Source of the DNA: Cordilura impudica
Taxonomy: Eukaryota > Arthropoda > Insecta > Diptera > Scathophagidae
Direction of reading: 5' to 3'
Assembly (NCBI GenBank): GCA_963682025.1
Contig: OY821518.1
Span: 220,892,868-220,956,867, forward strand
Length of the DNA: 64,000 nt
Positions 1 through 12,207 of the stretch are shown piece after piece (the stretch's first letter is position 1; every line of letters starts with the position of its first letter). Below the pieces are notes generated by a model, which saw only the letters and a program-made list of their open reading frames with translations, did no database searches and was not told the DNA's origin. The translations under genes and the position numbers were made by a program.

Positions 1-647
1 TTTAATGTTGTCTGTTTTAGATCACAAAGTCTGTGCGAAAGTAAGCATATGTCATCTGCGTATGCAAAGTAGTTAAGGTATTTTTTGTTGTTGATTTGCC
101 ACTGAATACCATGGCTGCTATTTTCTGTGGAACTTAGAACATCTTCTATCACAACAAGGAATAACAAAGGCGACAATAAACATCCCTGGCCAACTCCACT
201 TTGCACCATAAATAGGTCAGGTAGCTTCCCCTTGTGAAGAACGAAACATCTGGCTTGGTTGTAACTTTCCTTGATCAGTGATATAAGTTTTTCCGGTATA
301 CCTCTTCTTTGCAAAGCTAAACATATGAACTCCCGATTAATACTATCGAAAGCTTTTTCAAAATCAATAAAAAGAAAATGTAGCTTGGAGTTTAACTCCA
401 CACACTGCTCTGTAATTATTCGTAAGGTGTTGATATGATCCGCACAGGAATATCCACTACGAAAACCGGCTTGGCATGTGCTGATGGTCTTTTCTAGGTG
501 CTCTTTAACGCGATTAAGGATTATTTTTGCAATTATTTTTGCTATAGTTGGTAACACACATATGCCTCGCCAATTGCTGCAGTTCTTCAGATCTCCTTTC
601 TTTGCTATCTTAACTATTATACCATCCTTCCATTCGTCTGGAGAGGA
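1..647 (-). CDS. Partial LINE reverse transcriptase, RTE-like
   Basis: The minus strand is open without a stop from 647 to the window edge. It encodes a non-LTR reverse transcriptase: palm start with KKGDLKNCSNWRGI, then QAGFRSGYSC, the motif-A segment FIDFEKAFDS, the GVGQGCLLSPLLF block and the catalytic FAYADDIC (Y-x-D-D intact). The wording around NWRGI and GFRSGYSCADH resembles the RTE/BovB group. The clade is an inference. The enzyme would copy the element's own RNA at a nicked chromosomal target. The endonuclease domain expected upstream is absent: a TAG sits directly in front of the open stretch (650-648) and the sequence switches to a HINE fragment at about 663. This is therefore a 5'-truncated insertion or one cut by another element; its 3' end lies outside the window. 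The intact catalytic core suggests a fairly recent copy. Confidence 0.82.
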
Positions 648-662
648 CTAAAACAAAAAAAA

Positions 663-1925
663 GCCATGGGATGGACGGTGTTGAAATTGGTGAAATTCGG
701 TCCATGTTCAGACCTAGTCCCCATACAAATCACCTCTATGAAATCGACATAAATTGCTATAAGATCCAAACTATCGTATGGATCTCAGTCAAATTGGGTT
801 TGTGTGTGTTTATTATATCCATTCATCAGCAGTCCAAAAATGATCAAATTCTTAGTCATAGGCCCCATATAGAGCTGCTTCTTGATCTTCACTTAAATTT
901 ATCAAAAAACAAAAATTTCCACAGATTTTTTAAACCCTATACCACTATGTGGTTTGGGTATAATGACTTTGTGCTGCTGTTGGTAACTACCAAAAATATT
1001 TGACCTAGATAAATCTTTTATTATACCGTCCCTCCGTCCGTCTGTGTGTCCATGTAAACTTGTACGGTCGCAAACATGAATATGTTTTGATGAATTTGGT
1101 ATGTCAGCTTTTAACTGCCATAGGATGAACGCTGTTGAAATTGGTAAAAATCGGTCCATATTCAGACCTAGTCCCCATACAAATGACCCCTGTGAAATCG
1201 ACATAAATTGCAGTAAGATTCAAATTATAACATAGATCTTAGTCAAATTGGGTTTATATGTGTTTATTGTATCCATTAATCAGTAGTCCAAAAATAATCC
1301 TTATAGGACAATTCTTAGTCATAGGTCCAATATAGAGCTGCTTCCCCATCTTCACTTAAATCTATCAGAAAACAAAAATATTGCACAGATTTTTCTCAAA
1401 TTTGGTTTGTGTATATTTTTTCAAAAGTGACTTTACCGAATATGGTCAGGATCGTTTCATTTTTCGACCTAGTCCCCGTATAAATATAATGCCCGAACTT
1501 TATCATATCTGTAGCAAAAAAAATTAATAACAATACCACTCAAATTTGGCTTATGCTTATTTTCAATATCCAATTAGGGGGACCGGAAAGGCAGGGTCTC
1601 TAAACCATTGTATAGGTATGGTATGGTCGGTATAGACCGACCATAACTTTTTTACCTCTTTCAAATTTGGTTTGTATATGTTGTTTCAAAATATAAGTGA
1701 CTTTACCAAATATGGTCAGAATCTGTCTATTTTTCGACCTAGTTCCCATATAAATATAGCACCCGATATGAACTTTTTGATATATACAGCCAAAAAAATT
1801 AATAACTATGCCACTCAAATTTGGCTTATGCATTTTTTCTATTCCAATTATTTGGATTGAAGAGATAGTGTCGCTAAGCCGTGGTATAGGGTATCGTATG
1901 TTTGGTCTAGACCGACTGTAGTCTA
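663..1925 (+). mobile_element. HINE/DINE-1-like element, outer copy, 5'-truncated
   Basis: This is the first of about ten copies of a roughly 0.7-0.8 kb dispersed family. A full copy has, in order: a terminal TATACCC with an imperfect hairpin (TACCCTATACCAC pairing with GTGGTTTGGGTA), a second small hairpin, a GTCY microsatellite, about 500 bp of conserved noncoding sequence, a near-perfect palindrome AGTCGGTCTAGACCGACT, and an end at TTACTTGT. Subterminal inverted repeats, a GTCY core and a 3' stem-loop are the layout known for Drosophila DINE-1 and other Helentron-associated elements; family membership is inferred. This copy lacks its 5' third (starts about 663) and is split: 663-930 and 1660-1925 are continuous parts of one element, with another copy inserted between them. 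Confidence 0.75.
931..1659 (+). mobile_element. HINE/DINE-1-like element inserted in another copy
   Basis: A nearly full-length copy (729 bp) with the 5' hairpin at 934-960, a GTCY tract at 1027-1051 and the 3' hairpin at 1625-1642. It starts TAAACCC, a variant of the family's TATACCC. Its flanks (CAGATTTTT on the left, TCAAATTTGG on the right) are adjacent positions in the family consensus, so it jumped into the older copy 663-1925 between two T residues. The 3' stem carries paired changes relative to other copies. Confidence 0.72.
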
Positions 1926-3470
1926 AGTGAAGACCGGGATACTGATTTATATGGAGACATAGCATAAAAATGGTTCAACAGAGTTTGCTTTTCTACTACT
2001 GATTATAACATTTTACTGAGATCTGTAGAATAATCCTGATCTTAGGGCAACCTATATTATCAGTAGTGTGGGTCTGAACAAGCACCAATTTTTACAACTT
2101 TCAATATTGGCCGTATATATAAACATCAAATATCATCGAATTAGTTTTTATTTGCGGCCTGACAGATAATATCTGTATTATACGAACAGGCAAAGGTATG
2201 GCCGGATTTCCCCAAATCGATGTTACAATAATAGGTGGGTCAGGGTCAATTACTTACACAAGATACACTTTATAATTTTTAAAGTTAAAATGAGAGTTGT
2301 ATTAAGTTCGCGTTCCAGAGATGATTACAATCTTCTGGTTTGCAGCAAAGAATCAACGAAGATTGACAATAATCTAAAAAAACATCATCAGACAAAAAAT
2401 AAGACACTTGTATCGGCGTTTTGAAAGTTTACATCTGAATTTCATTTGAGGGTGGTTAAATTTTTCCAACTCTGGAAAGAGCAGGAAACACCATTAAAAT
2501 AGGGCTTCAGGGGGCTACAATGTTCCGCAATAATAATCCCGTGAAGTTTAACTATAATTCCCTGAATACACCAAAACGGAAAATTCAACCAGAAAGTCAG
2601 ATATAGGACACAACAAAAGAGAGTTTAGGGTTATTTTCGCATTTATTAAGAATTTTATTTTAAAGTACTCGTACCCCACCGCTTTGAATTTAAAACAAGA
2701 ATTTTAACTAATAAAAAATACTTTTGTTGGCGAACGCTGCGAGATGATGTCAAAAAAAAGTTGCAACAACTCAATTTTATATTGACGTTAGTAGTAAAGA
2801 ACGCACACATTTTAGTTCATGAGATTCATGCAATACAAGATACTTATGCTGTTGATGATACTGCTGCTTCTTGATGAAAATAAAGTAAATGGAATAATAA
2901 TGATGGCAATAAAAAAACTTAAATTTTGTGTATAGTGGCGCAGATTGAGCTTTGATATAATGGTAAAATTAAAACAGTGATTGTTTTGAAATTAATTTTG
3001 CGGTTGCAAGTTTCCTCATTTATGAGACAATTTTGTATCTTTTTGCACTGAGTTAACTAATGTAGTTGCTGTATTTATATCAGATTGCCTCTATGATACT
3101 GAAGTTCTTCGAGCAACAAGAAATTTTCATATTGTTAATCAAAAAAGAGGGTGGGAAAACGTGCTGCTGGTTACTGTTTCTGTTATATTCTTCTGTCTAT
3201 GGAAACTTAATTCTGAGCTCATTCCAGGCAAAAAATAGATTATAAGAAAGGTTGTATATGCTGTTGTGTTTGAAACAGGCGCGTGGGTTAAGAATCATAA
3301 GCACAAAAATTCTTAAGTTTTTTCTTTTTTTAAGACTCTAATTATCTTTAACCAAACTGTAATAGAATGATGGTAGATTGGTGCTAGAAATTTCTGCAAA
3401 AAGTCTTGAGAAGTTACTTTAAAGTAAAAGCTAAATATCGTGAAATGATATTAAATTGATCAACTGTTTT
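1926..3470. other. AT-rich stretch, no gene recognised
   Basis: No open reading frame of meaningful length or family motif is visible on either strand. The sequence is AT-rich with scattered homopolymer runs. I cannot assign it to a known element. Confidence 0.5.
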
Positions 3471-4127
3471 TATACCCTATACCACTATGTGGTCCATGTA
3501 AAGTTTGTAATCAAACTGCAGGTCGCAAATATGAATATATTTTGATAAAATTTGGTATTAAATCTTTTATCGGCCATGGAATGGATGCTATTGAAATTGG
3601 TGAGAATCGGTCCATGTTCAGACCTAGCCCCCATACAAATGACCCCTATGAAATCAACATATATTGCCATAAGATCCAAATTATCATACAAATCTTAGTC
3701 AAATTGGGTCTGTATGTATATATTACATCTATTAATCAGTAGTCCGAATATTATCCCTATAGGACAACTCTTAGTCATAGGCCCCATATAGAGCTGCTTC
3801 CCGATCTTCACTTAAATCTATCAAAAAACAAAAATATTGCACTGATTCTTCTCAAATTTTGTTTGTATATATTTTTGCAAAATACAAGAGACTTTACCAA
3901 ACATAGTCAGGATCGGTCCATTTTTGAGCCTGGTCCCCATATAGATATAGCATCCGATATGAACTTTTTCATATCTGCAGCCGACAAAATTAACAAAAAT
4001 CCCACTCAAATTTGGTTTATGCTTATTTTCTATATCCAGTTAGATGGGCGTGATATATAGGGTCTCTAAACGCATGGTATAGGGTATCGTATAGTCGGTC
4101 TAGACCGACTATTATTTTCTTACTTGT
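3471..4127 (+). mobile_element. HINE/DINE-1-like element, internal deletion
   Basis: Starts TATACCC after a T and ends TTACTTGT before a T, with the palindrome AGTCGGTCTAGACCGACT intact at 4093-4110. Sequence from the right arm of the 5' hairpin through the GTCY microsatellite is missing: GTGG of the hairpin is joined directly to TCCATGTAAAG, which normally follows the microsatellite. Both ends are otherwise intact, so the copy may have moved in this shortened form. Confidence 0.75.
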
Positions 4128-4189
4128 TTTCTTTTAAACTAGTATTTACAGAAATTATATTAAAAAGTATATTATGTTAAAAAAAAATT

Positions 4190-4310
4190 TTATTTTCCTA
4201 ATAAAAGTACCGTTTCTTAAAAAAGTGCAGTTTCTTTTAAAAGTAGCTAGTTTTTTTAAAAAACTACTTTTTCGAAAAAAGTAGATTTAATTAAAAATTA
4301 CGTTTTGTTA
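4190..4310. repeat. Degenerate A/T-rich minisatellite (AAAAGTA-TTTT type)
   Basis: Irregular alternation of AAAAGTA/AAAGTAG and TTTCTTA/TTTTTTA blocks every 20-25 bp, directly after the HINE at 3471-4127. The same texture recurs at 22040-22320 and 39355-39625. No reading frame is present. Confidence 0.5.
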
Positions 4311-4531
4311 GAATTACAAAGCGAAAGTAAAATACATTATTGTTCTAATGTTAAACCACCTTAAAAGTGCATACATATATACGAGTATATCTGTACGGGC
4401 GATAGGTTCAAGCAGGAGAGATTTTCATAAATTACAATCCTTATCCGATGGGTACATATATTCCCGCAAACACATCCTATATTTGTGACCCATAATATAT
4501 TTACACGGTTTATATGGTCAGAGAAATTCAT

Positions 4532-5157
4532 TATACCCTATACCACTATGTGGTTTGGGTATAATGACTTTGTGCTGCTGTTTGTAATTAGCAAAGATAT
4601 TTGACATAGACCCATCTTTTATTATACCGATCGACTCAGAATCACTTTTTGAGTCGAAATAGCAATTTCCGTCCGTCCGTCCGTCCGTCTGTGTGTCCAT
4701 GTAAAGTTTGTAATCAAACTGGTCGCAAATATGAATATATTTTGATGAAATTTGGTACAAAAGCTTCTGTCAGCCATACGATGAACGCTTTTGAAATCCG
4801 TGAGAAACGGTCCATGTTCAGACCTAGGCCCCTTACAAATGACCCCTATGAAATCGACATAAATTGCCATAAGATCCAAATTATCATATAAATCTTAGTC
4901 AAATTGGGTTTGTATGTGTTTATTACACCCATTAATCAATAGTGCAAAAATGATCCCTATGGGACAACTCTTAGTCATAGGCCCCATGTAGAGCTGATTC
5001 CCGCTCTTCACTTAAATCTACCAAAAAACAAAAATATTGCCCTGATTCCTTTCAAAATTTGTTTGTATATATGTTTCCAAAATACAAGATACCTTACCAA
5101 ACATGGTCAGGATCGGTCATTTCTGCACCAAAAAAAATAATAAAAATCGCACTCAAA
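4532..5157 (+). mobile_element. HINE/DINE-1-like element, 3'-truncated
   Basis: Complete 5' part: TATACCC start after T, 5' hairpin, second hairpin at 4632-4638 with 4650-4656, and GTCY tract at about 4670-4698. The family match decays after about 5110 with deletions and the 3' palindrome is missing. This copy carries the CGACTCA/TGAGTCG version of the second stem. Confidence 0.72.
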
Positions 5158-7139
5158 TAGTTGCCTTGCTATACTTGCAATCATGTTGACTATTCTTGAT
5201 GATATACCTGTGTTGTGTTATTTATATATTAGGAATTTTCGTGAAATCTTATTCAATGTGGCCTTAGAATCAACGAAGAAAGCATATTGTTTACGAGTCT
5301 TTTTAAGCTTAATGATTGCAGCTAAATTTAATATGTTACTGATCTAGAGTATTCATGTCGAAATCTAGCTTATTATTCTGAATTTTGATCGCTACTTTAG
5401 CAATAGAATTCTGAAATTGATAATTGGTTGGTAATTCCCTATCGACTTTTTTTAAATTTGGGAAATTGTGCTAAATTCGACTGTCTAAGTCCTCATCGGG
5501 GCATATCTAAAATCGGATGAAGTTTGAGAAGAGCTTAACAGTGTAGCAAAATAGCTTTTGTAATCAGACGCACATTACTTTTATGAAAGATCATTAACTG
5601 GATTTTTCGTCTTTTGTAGTATGAAGTTTAGCTTTCCCCGAACCTCTTCCTGTCTTCTAAAGACATTTTCCTTTCATTCCATTTAATCTTAGGTAATTTC
5701 CTTATTATTATTTACTATTATACTGAGGGTTAATATTATGGGCATATGGTTATACCAAATTCATTCATCAACAATAAAATTATGTATATTTTTTAGAATT
5801 TTTCCTGTGAAATCGCACATATCGCACTGATACACCTGCACCACTGGCGAAAAATCTTGCCCAGTTAGCCTCCTTAATTACGCTCATTTGTGATATACCA
5901 ACAGATTTTAGCCATCGAAATTCGAGTGCAACTTCCAGGAAATTTTTTTTCATTTAATAAAGAACTTAAAGTTATGCTAATCTATTTTAGCTAATTCAAA
6001 CACATTAACAAATTTAATAAACATACAGCATTGTTTAATTTTATGTATGTGTTAGTAATTACTTTAGTCCAGAAAAATCTAAAAATGTAAAAATCTGTAA
6101 ATCTGGTGGACAGCTAAAAAGAAATACCTTTCAACTGAGGGATGTTTGGTCAAAATAGGATTAAAACTAACAAACTAACATCGGTAACAAGAAATCGCCT
6201 TACCTACTAATATCACAGATGGGCTTAAATCTTGGAAAAATTCATTAAACAATCTGCAATTTATATAGCTATATATGATAATAAATTCCAATATGGACTC
6301 TGGAAACAAGTTCATAACCCTGCAGCACAAATTTGAGTTATGTTTATATTCCATAACCATTTATGACCTCAATATGATTGGTTCTCGTAGCACACAGTAT
6401 AGGGTATCGTATAATCATTCTCAATTGTTTTAAATTTAGATATATTTTCTAATTTTTCAAATCTTTATATAAGTACAAAATCAAAAAAGCCATACAACAG
6501 AACGTATGAGCATTGTGATGATTTCATTTGTATTACAATGTAACACATACGCCTGGGGTATACAAGATTTAACATGTCCAAAATATATCTAAATATATGT
6601 ATCATATGTTAAAATTTTGTTTTGGAATTGCCATTCAACTGATAATAATACTTGAAATTGTTTTGTCTGTGCAACAAAGATAATAATTCAACAATCAATT
6701 ATATAAAGCTCTATTCCCAATTTGCTGATACAATTGGTTATATTTGCATTTATTACAAAATTATTCTAAGCACTTTTATATAAAATTTTTTTGGTTTACT
6801 AGCTATTGTATATATATAATAATAATTATTTATATATAACGTTGAACTAAATTTTGGGGTTTTTCGTGTTATCTCAGTAATTTATAGTCAAAATAAAATT
6901 TATGAATATAATTACATTGGTTGTGCTTAACATTTGAAAATATTTTATTAATATTTTTTTAATATTTTTAAAGAATATTTTCTCATAAAAAAAAAATATA
7001 TATATATACTAATATACAGTAGCAAGAGTCTTGAGAGCTTAAATTTACAAATTAAAGTCCAGAAAGCAATTGCTTAAGACTTGAACATGTAAAATAATAT
7101 CTGGCAACACCATGGCTAGAGAGAAGTGAAAAAAAAGCT
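5158..7139. other. AT-rich stretch, no gene recognised
   Basis: No supported gene. The segment 6325-6425 weakly resembles the 3' part of the HINE family (TTTGAGTTATG, then TATAGGGTATCGTATAATC) and may be a very old fragment. An A-run followed by a short TA repeat lies at about 6988-7010. Everything else is unassigned AT-rich DNA. Confidence 0.45.
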
Positions 7140-7339
7140 GTGCGGAAACAATTTAATATCTCAAATTCTGTCAAGAAACAAATATCAATTGACTTAATTT
7201 GCAACCAATCTAATATTATTTCCAAAATAAATCTGTATATAAATAAACGATCTGTGTTTAAAGCTTATTATAAACCTTTTTGTGAAGTACTTAATTTTTC
7301 CGTCAACCTAACCTCAAAACCAGCAAACCACATTCTTTT

Positions 7340-8385
7340 TTAACCGATATTATAATAAGATGCATTGCTGAGTTGAATGCTATTGACTTTTCAGAATTCT
7401 ATAATACATCTTGTGGTAATGAAAAATTGAGGATATTTAACCAAATTATTACCAAACTTTTTAATGACAATGTTCCATTGATAAGATCTTCGTCTCGGAA
7501 ACGTGATAAATGGATGGATTCGCCAGAAATAAAAGCAGCAAGGGCTTATAGAGATTTAGCATGGCGCGCGTACTGCGAAACTGGGTCTGTCGAAAATCGT
7601 AAAATTTACTGTAAACACCGGAATAAAGCTAAATCGGTTATAAGGCGTGTGAGAAGAAATGCTTCTATTCAATATTTTGAAGGATGTTCCAATTCACAAA
7701 TGTGGAATAAGCTGCGATCAGATGGTATTCTAGGTGATGACAATAGGGCGAGTCAGATTGATGTTGAGGAGTTCAACAAAAGCTCAATTCTTCCTCCTAT
7801 TAATCTTCCGAATAATATTTTTCTTCCCTTTCGGAATTCTGTAACTGAAAATGGTTTTACCTTCCGTAATGTTAATAAGCTTGAAGTATATAATGCAATG
7901 ATGACCATTAAGACAAATGCCATTGGGCCCGATGGTATATCCCTAAAATTTATAAAATTAATTTTTGAAAGTACTTCTCTTCTATTTTCCAAAAATTTGG
8001 AAAGTTGGAAGAATTATTCCGGTTCCAAAGATTAAAACCCCTCGCAAGTTTCAGACTTTCGACCCATTAGAATTCTAAATGCTACCTCTAAAATTCTCGA
8101 AGTTTTACTAAGGAATCAAATAGAGGGACATCTGAACTCCGGCAGTTATTTAGATCATTTCCAGTCCGGTTTTAGAAAACGTTACAATACAACAGGCTTG
8201 GTATTAGATACTGTAGAAAATTTAAGGACTAATTTGGATAAAAAAAAACTAAGCTCAATACTAATTTTTTTGGATTATAGTAAAGCTTTCGATTCCTTAA
8301 GTCATGAAATGCTTTGTAACAAATTATTTTATCAATTCGATTTTGGAATTTCTGCATGTAATTTATTGTGGTCGTTTCTAGATAA
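7340..8385 (+). pseudogene. LINE1 ORF2, linker and first half of RT
   Basis: Frame 7340-8035 encodes the basic linker typical of LINE ORF2 proteins (R-rich segment near 7600-7680) and enters the RT at NAIGPDGISLKF. After a frameshift near 8030 the RT continues with FRPIRILNATSKILE, DHFQSGFRKRYNTT and motif A, FLDYSKAFDSLSHEM (about 8263-8310). It breaks off at 8385 in the strand-beta region SFLDN, where transposon X is inserted. The protein would nick the target and reverse-transcribe the element RNA. Without the frameshift the segment is well preserved. A short open frame at 7140-7343 may be remains of the upstream endonuclease, but I see no catalytic motif in it. Confidence 0.7.
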
Positions 8386-8838
8386 CACGGTGCGACAGTC
8401 CAAAAAACCTGGGACCGGATATTATTTTTCTTGTAGGGCTTATCAAGTAAAACAAGATTCCAATAGTGAAATATGCCGGACACCTCCAAAATCCGGGTTT
8501 ACGGTTAAAAACTGGCTTTTATATCTTTCCGCAGTTATAACCCTGCAACTTTGTTGGTAATGATCCGATTTTCAATATCTGACCTGAGTTGGAAAGAAGA
8601 AACTGAGGCCTTTTGAATGGTATATAATTTATCTAAGAAAACTTGAGAAATTTGGGTGTCCAGCAAACACAAATTTTGTAGATTTTTCAAAAATTTTTCA
8701 ACTTTGGTGACAATTTTATCCACTGTTTTATCAAAAAACAATAATACTATTGAATTTATTCAAAAAGTACGTTTATTTACGATTAAAATGCATATTTGAG
8801 TTTAAAAATAGATAAGTAATTGACTGAGTTATTTAACT
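8386..8838 (+). repeat. Left terminal inverted repeat of transposon X
   Basis: Pairs with about 10893-11353. The outermost 30 bp are the most diverged and the inner 300 bp match closely. The inner edge coincides with the stop of the transposase-like gene (8833), as often happens in compact transposons. Confidence 0.7.
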
Positions 8839-10733
8839 TTTAAACATTTTATACAAATTTAATTTTTGGTTATTTAACTCAAAAGTGTTTGCTTGACCGT
8901 TTTTTTTTTTTAAATCAGCATCATCAGTTTCTCGTTTAAGTGACCACCAATATTCTGAAATCATTTTTATCTTACTTTTTCCTTCAAAGCGTTTTTCAAT
9001 AGCTGCCATTTCCTGGTGAAAATGTTCGCCTTTTTCATCACTGAACTGGACCAGGTTATCTGGGAAAAAGTCCAAATGCGAATGCAGAAAATGAATTTTT
9101 ATGGACATGTTGCAGCCCATTTCGCCATACGCACTTAAAAACTCATTGACAACTGTGACATAGTCGTCGCTTCTGTGATTTCCAAGGAAATTATCGCATA
9201 GCGCAACAAAACTCTTCCATGCACGTCTTTCGACGGAACTTAGCTTGTTAATGAAATCTGCATCTCTCATAATTTTTCGAATTTGAGGTCCAATAAAAAT
9301 ACCTAAAATTTATCAAAACAGATAAAAACGATGAAAATGTACTAGATATGTAAACAAATTAATTAATACCTCCTTTTATTTTGGCTTCACTTAGTTTGGG
9401 GAACACCGCTTTGAGATGACAAAAAGCGTCGCCATTTACATCTAATTTTTTTACAAATTGTTTCATGTATCCCAGTTTAAGATGCAGTGGTGGCAGAATA
9501 ACGTCCTCGGCTTTAACTAATTGGTCATTTAAAATGTTTTTCCTGCCTATTCTGTGTGACTCGCGAGATGGCCATACTTTGCGATCATAACGATTCGCTG
9601 CACGACTATCCCATTCACAAAGATAGCACGGATACTTTGTGTAACCACCTTGCATACCAAATAAAATTGTCAAAACCTTTAAGTCAGCGACGACTTTCCA
9701 TTTATGCGTGGTATAACTAACAAATATTAGTATATTTTTCATCACTTCGTAAGTTTCTTTTGTATTAGTCGCACAGGCGATTGGGACTGAAGGTAATTGA
9801 TTTTGGTTATGCAATAAAACAGCTTTTAAGCCTAGATATTACATTACAAATCTTAAATTAATAAAAACAAAGTCATACATTTTTATAAAAAAACATACTT
9901 TTACATGAACCGTCAATGAAAATTCGCCGTTCATCTGCATTATGATTGTGATTGAATGCCGAAAATAGTTTTGGAATATCAACGCAATACACGAGATCAC
10001 TGTCATTGGAACTAGTCTTAAATCTTTCTTCAAGTAACCAAGTCCGGTCACTTTTTCTACCAGATGTTATAACGAAATCTTTTCCCACCAAATTCCACTG
10101 CTTTAAGCGCGACCCGAGGACTTCAGATTGCCGCTTTGACAAGTGTAAATCGCGAACAGGATCGTCGAAATCAGCTTTTGACAAAAAATGCCGCTCAGTT
10201 GTTGTAGATCTGGATGGAAGGAACTCTTCTTATTCAAAATCTTTTTTTGTTATATCTGTTATTTGCTCGTTGTCGGTAGATCATTACTTACAGGTATCGA
10301 TTTTGTAACACTTACAACATTTACGTACTTAATGTTTTTGCGCGTTTTAAAACAGTGACCTAAAACATCGGTTTGACAAAAATAGCAATCATTTGGTTTA
10401 TCATATGGCTGATGCTGCCAAATCATAGGCGTAGAAAAGGGCAAAACAAACGAAGGTTGAATTTTCTTTTTTTAATATATTACAGCAATATTGACAAACA
10501 AATTCTGGCTCGTACCAGCGACTACTATCAAAAGAACGATTAAATACTTTATTGTACAATTCTGCCACTCCAATATTGTTTTTAAAATCACGCCGGTAAC
10601 TGGTATCAGTAAATAAGCCACAAATATAGCAAAATTTTTCACGATTGTCGCACCTTTTTTATTTAATTTTAATTTAAATTGCACACGATTTTTATTAAAT
10701 TGCAAAGGTTTTTTTAAATACACAGATTCAAAG
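8833..10733 (-). pseudogene. Spliced transposon-borne zinc-finger protein of transposon X
   Basis: The parts line up with a large uncharacterised protein family repeated in arthropod genomes, which I recognise by its blocks rather than by name. From the N-terminus: a Cys-rich domain (FCYICGLF ... FVCQYCCN, about 10640-10480), MPFSTPMIWQ and DCYFCQTD (10444-10380), then DDPVRDLHLSKRQSEVLGSR (about 10165-10100), DLVYCVDIPKLF, RIFIDGS, and after an intron KYPCYLCEWDSRA, LPPLHLKLGYMKQFVKKL, and finally NFLGNH, KIHFLHSHLDFFP and HFHQEMAAIEKRF. Two short introns are visible with GT/AG ends (about 9832-9898, 67 nt, and about 9303-9370), and both restore the frame. Breaks: a frameshift near 10450, another near 10280, and an in-frame stop near 10225. 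The conserved acidic residues fit a DDE-type transposase, but the catalytic set is not proven. Confidence 0.68.
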
Positions 10734-10892
10734 TGAAAAAGAAGACATTAACAAAACGTCATATTAAAAGAAAAAACAATACTTTTACATGCGGAAAACT
10801 CTAATTACAAATATTTGTTGTAATTCTAAGTTGTGTTTAGGCTAACAGCAAAAAAAAAACAATGTGCAGGCATTTTGGTAAAAATTTTTATG

Positions 10893-11353
10893 AAAAGTTA
10901 AATAACCCAGTCAATTACTTATCCATTTTTAAACCCAAATGTGCGTTGTAATCGTAAATAGTCGTACTTTTTGAATAAATCCAATACTACTATAGTTTCT
11001 TGATAAAATAGTGTATAAAAACGTCACCAAAGTTGAAAAATTTTTGAAAAATCTTCAAAATTTGTGTTTGCTGGACACCCAAATTTCTCAAGTTTTCTTA
11101 GATAAATTATATATCATTCGAAAGATCTCAGTTTTTTCTATCCAAATCAAGTAAGAAATTGAAAATCGGATTAAAAAGTTACAGGCTTATAAGTGCGCAA
11201 AGGTAGAAAAACCGGTTTTTTAACCGTAATCCCGGATTTTGGAGGTGTCCGGCATATTTCACTTTTGGAATCTTCTTTAACTCGACAAGACCTACAAGAA
11301 AAATAATATCACTCCCAAGGATTTTCTATTTCATTCAATTTTGTACCACTGCG
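10893..11353 (-). repeat. Right terminal inverted repeat of transposon X
   Basis: Inverted match to 8386-8838. The outer end reads CAGTGGTACAA on the minus strand. The exact last base is uncertain by about 2 bp because the TAA next to it could be target duplication. Confidence 0.68.
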
Positions 11354-12207
11354 TAATAGATATCAATATGTACAATCGAATGAAATGTTCTCAAAAACAT
11401 TCAGGACTTTTAGAGGTGTCCCACAGAGATCTGTACTTGGCCCACTTCTATTTATGATTTATATCAATGATTTGTATCAACAAATTAAATTTTGTAGATA
11501 TTATACATTTGCCGATTATATTCAGCTTTTAGCAAATTGCAATGGCCTCGGCCTTAGTTTTCTCGAAGACAACGTAAATAGCGACTTGTATCGAATTATG
11601 GAGTGGTCGAAATCGAATTTTCTATGCTTATATCCTTCCAAAACACGCTGCATGTAGTTTTCGCAGTGTAACTCAATTCCAAGCATAATATTGGATATAG
11701 AAAGAATTGAGTTTGTGTCTCATTACAAAATTTTGTGAATTTATATTGATAGAAAATTAAGTTTTGATTTTCATGTTAACCATGTGATTCTTAGAGTTAA
11801 TTTTGTATTAAAACGTGTTTATAATGTAGGACTATATCTGCCACACGATGTGAAGAAAAGAGTTGCTTTGGCTTTGTGTCTGCCTTTATTTTTGTATGGA
11901 TTAGAAATTTATTCCGGTATGTCGCAACACAATTTTTTTAAGCTTAGGCAATGTTTTAATAGGGTAATCCGTTTTATTTTTGGGCTTCGCTATAGGGATC
12001 ACACACATATGACGTCTTATGCAATGATTATCCTTGGATGCGATCTTAAAAGTTTAATTGATCTTAGGATAATGATTCAATTTTATAAAATTTTGAAATA
12101 TGGGAGTTCTCCGTACCTGCTAGAAAGGTTTAATTTCTGTCATTCGGCAAGGACACATTCCATTCTTGTTCCAAGATATTCATCACTCATTATGAGTCGT
12201 TCATTTT
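11354..12207 (+). pseudogene. LINE1 ORF2, second half of RT and C-terminal region
   Basis: Continues the RT broken at 8385: RYQYVQSNEMF, then RGVPQRSVLGPLLFMIYIND (11415-11475) and the catalytic block TFADYIQLL near 11510, where the second catalytic Asp has become Tyr (family form F/Y-A-D-D). Stops occur at 11656 and near 11738. The C-terminal region follows (11784-12207) with the pattern LPHDVKKRVALALCLPLFLYG, a conserved stretch of CR1/jockey-type LINEs. The piece ends at a poly-T run that is the inverted A-tail of LINE2; the last part of the ORF resumes at about 15630. Confidence 0.7.

Larger units (their letters stand above)
8386..11353 (-). mobile_element. Transposon X: long-TIR DNA transposon
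   Basis: A 3.0 kb element bounded by inverted repeats of about 455 bp (8386-8838 and about 10893-11353). The repeats share long blocks such as CCGGACACCTCCAAAATCCG and TTTGGGTGTCCAGCAAACAC. The left end reads CACGGTGCGAC and the right end, reversed, CAGTGGTACAA. TAA flanks both sides (8383-8385 and 11354-11356), and its removal restores the LINE1 frame. One broken transposase-like gene lies inside on the minus strand. Termini beginning CA and a short duplication are compatible with a CACTA-like assignment, but this is only a suggestion. Dead now: the gene has a stop and a frameshift. Confidence 0.72.

Noticed and set aside
671..1003. Open frames of 60-120 codons inside HINE copies (for example 671-1003, 3863-4060, 16251-16469, 62102-62377)
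   Set aside because: The same frames appear in several HINE copies with shifts and stops, on both strands; they follow the conserved noncoding sequence and the GTCC repeat (giving RRTDGRTD).
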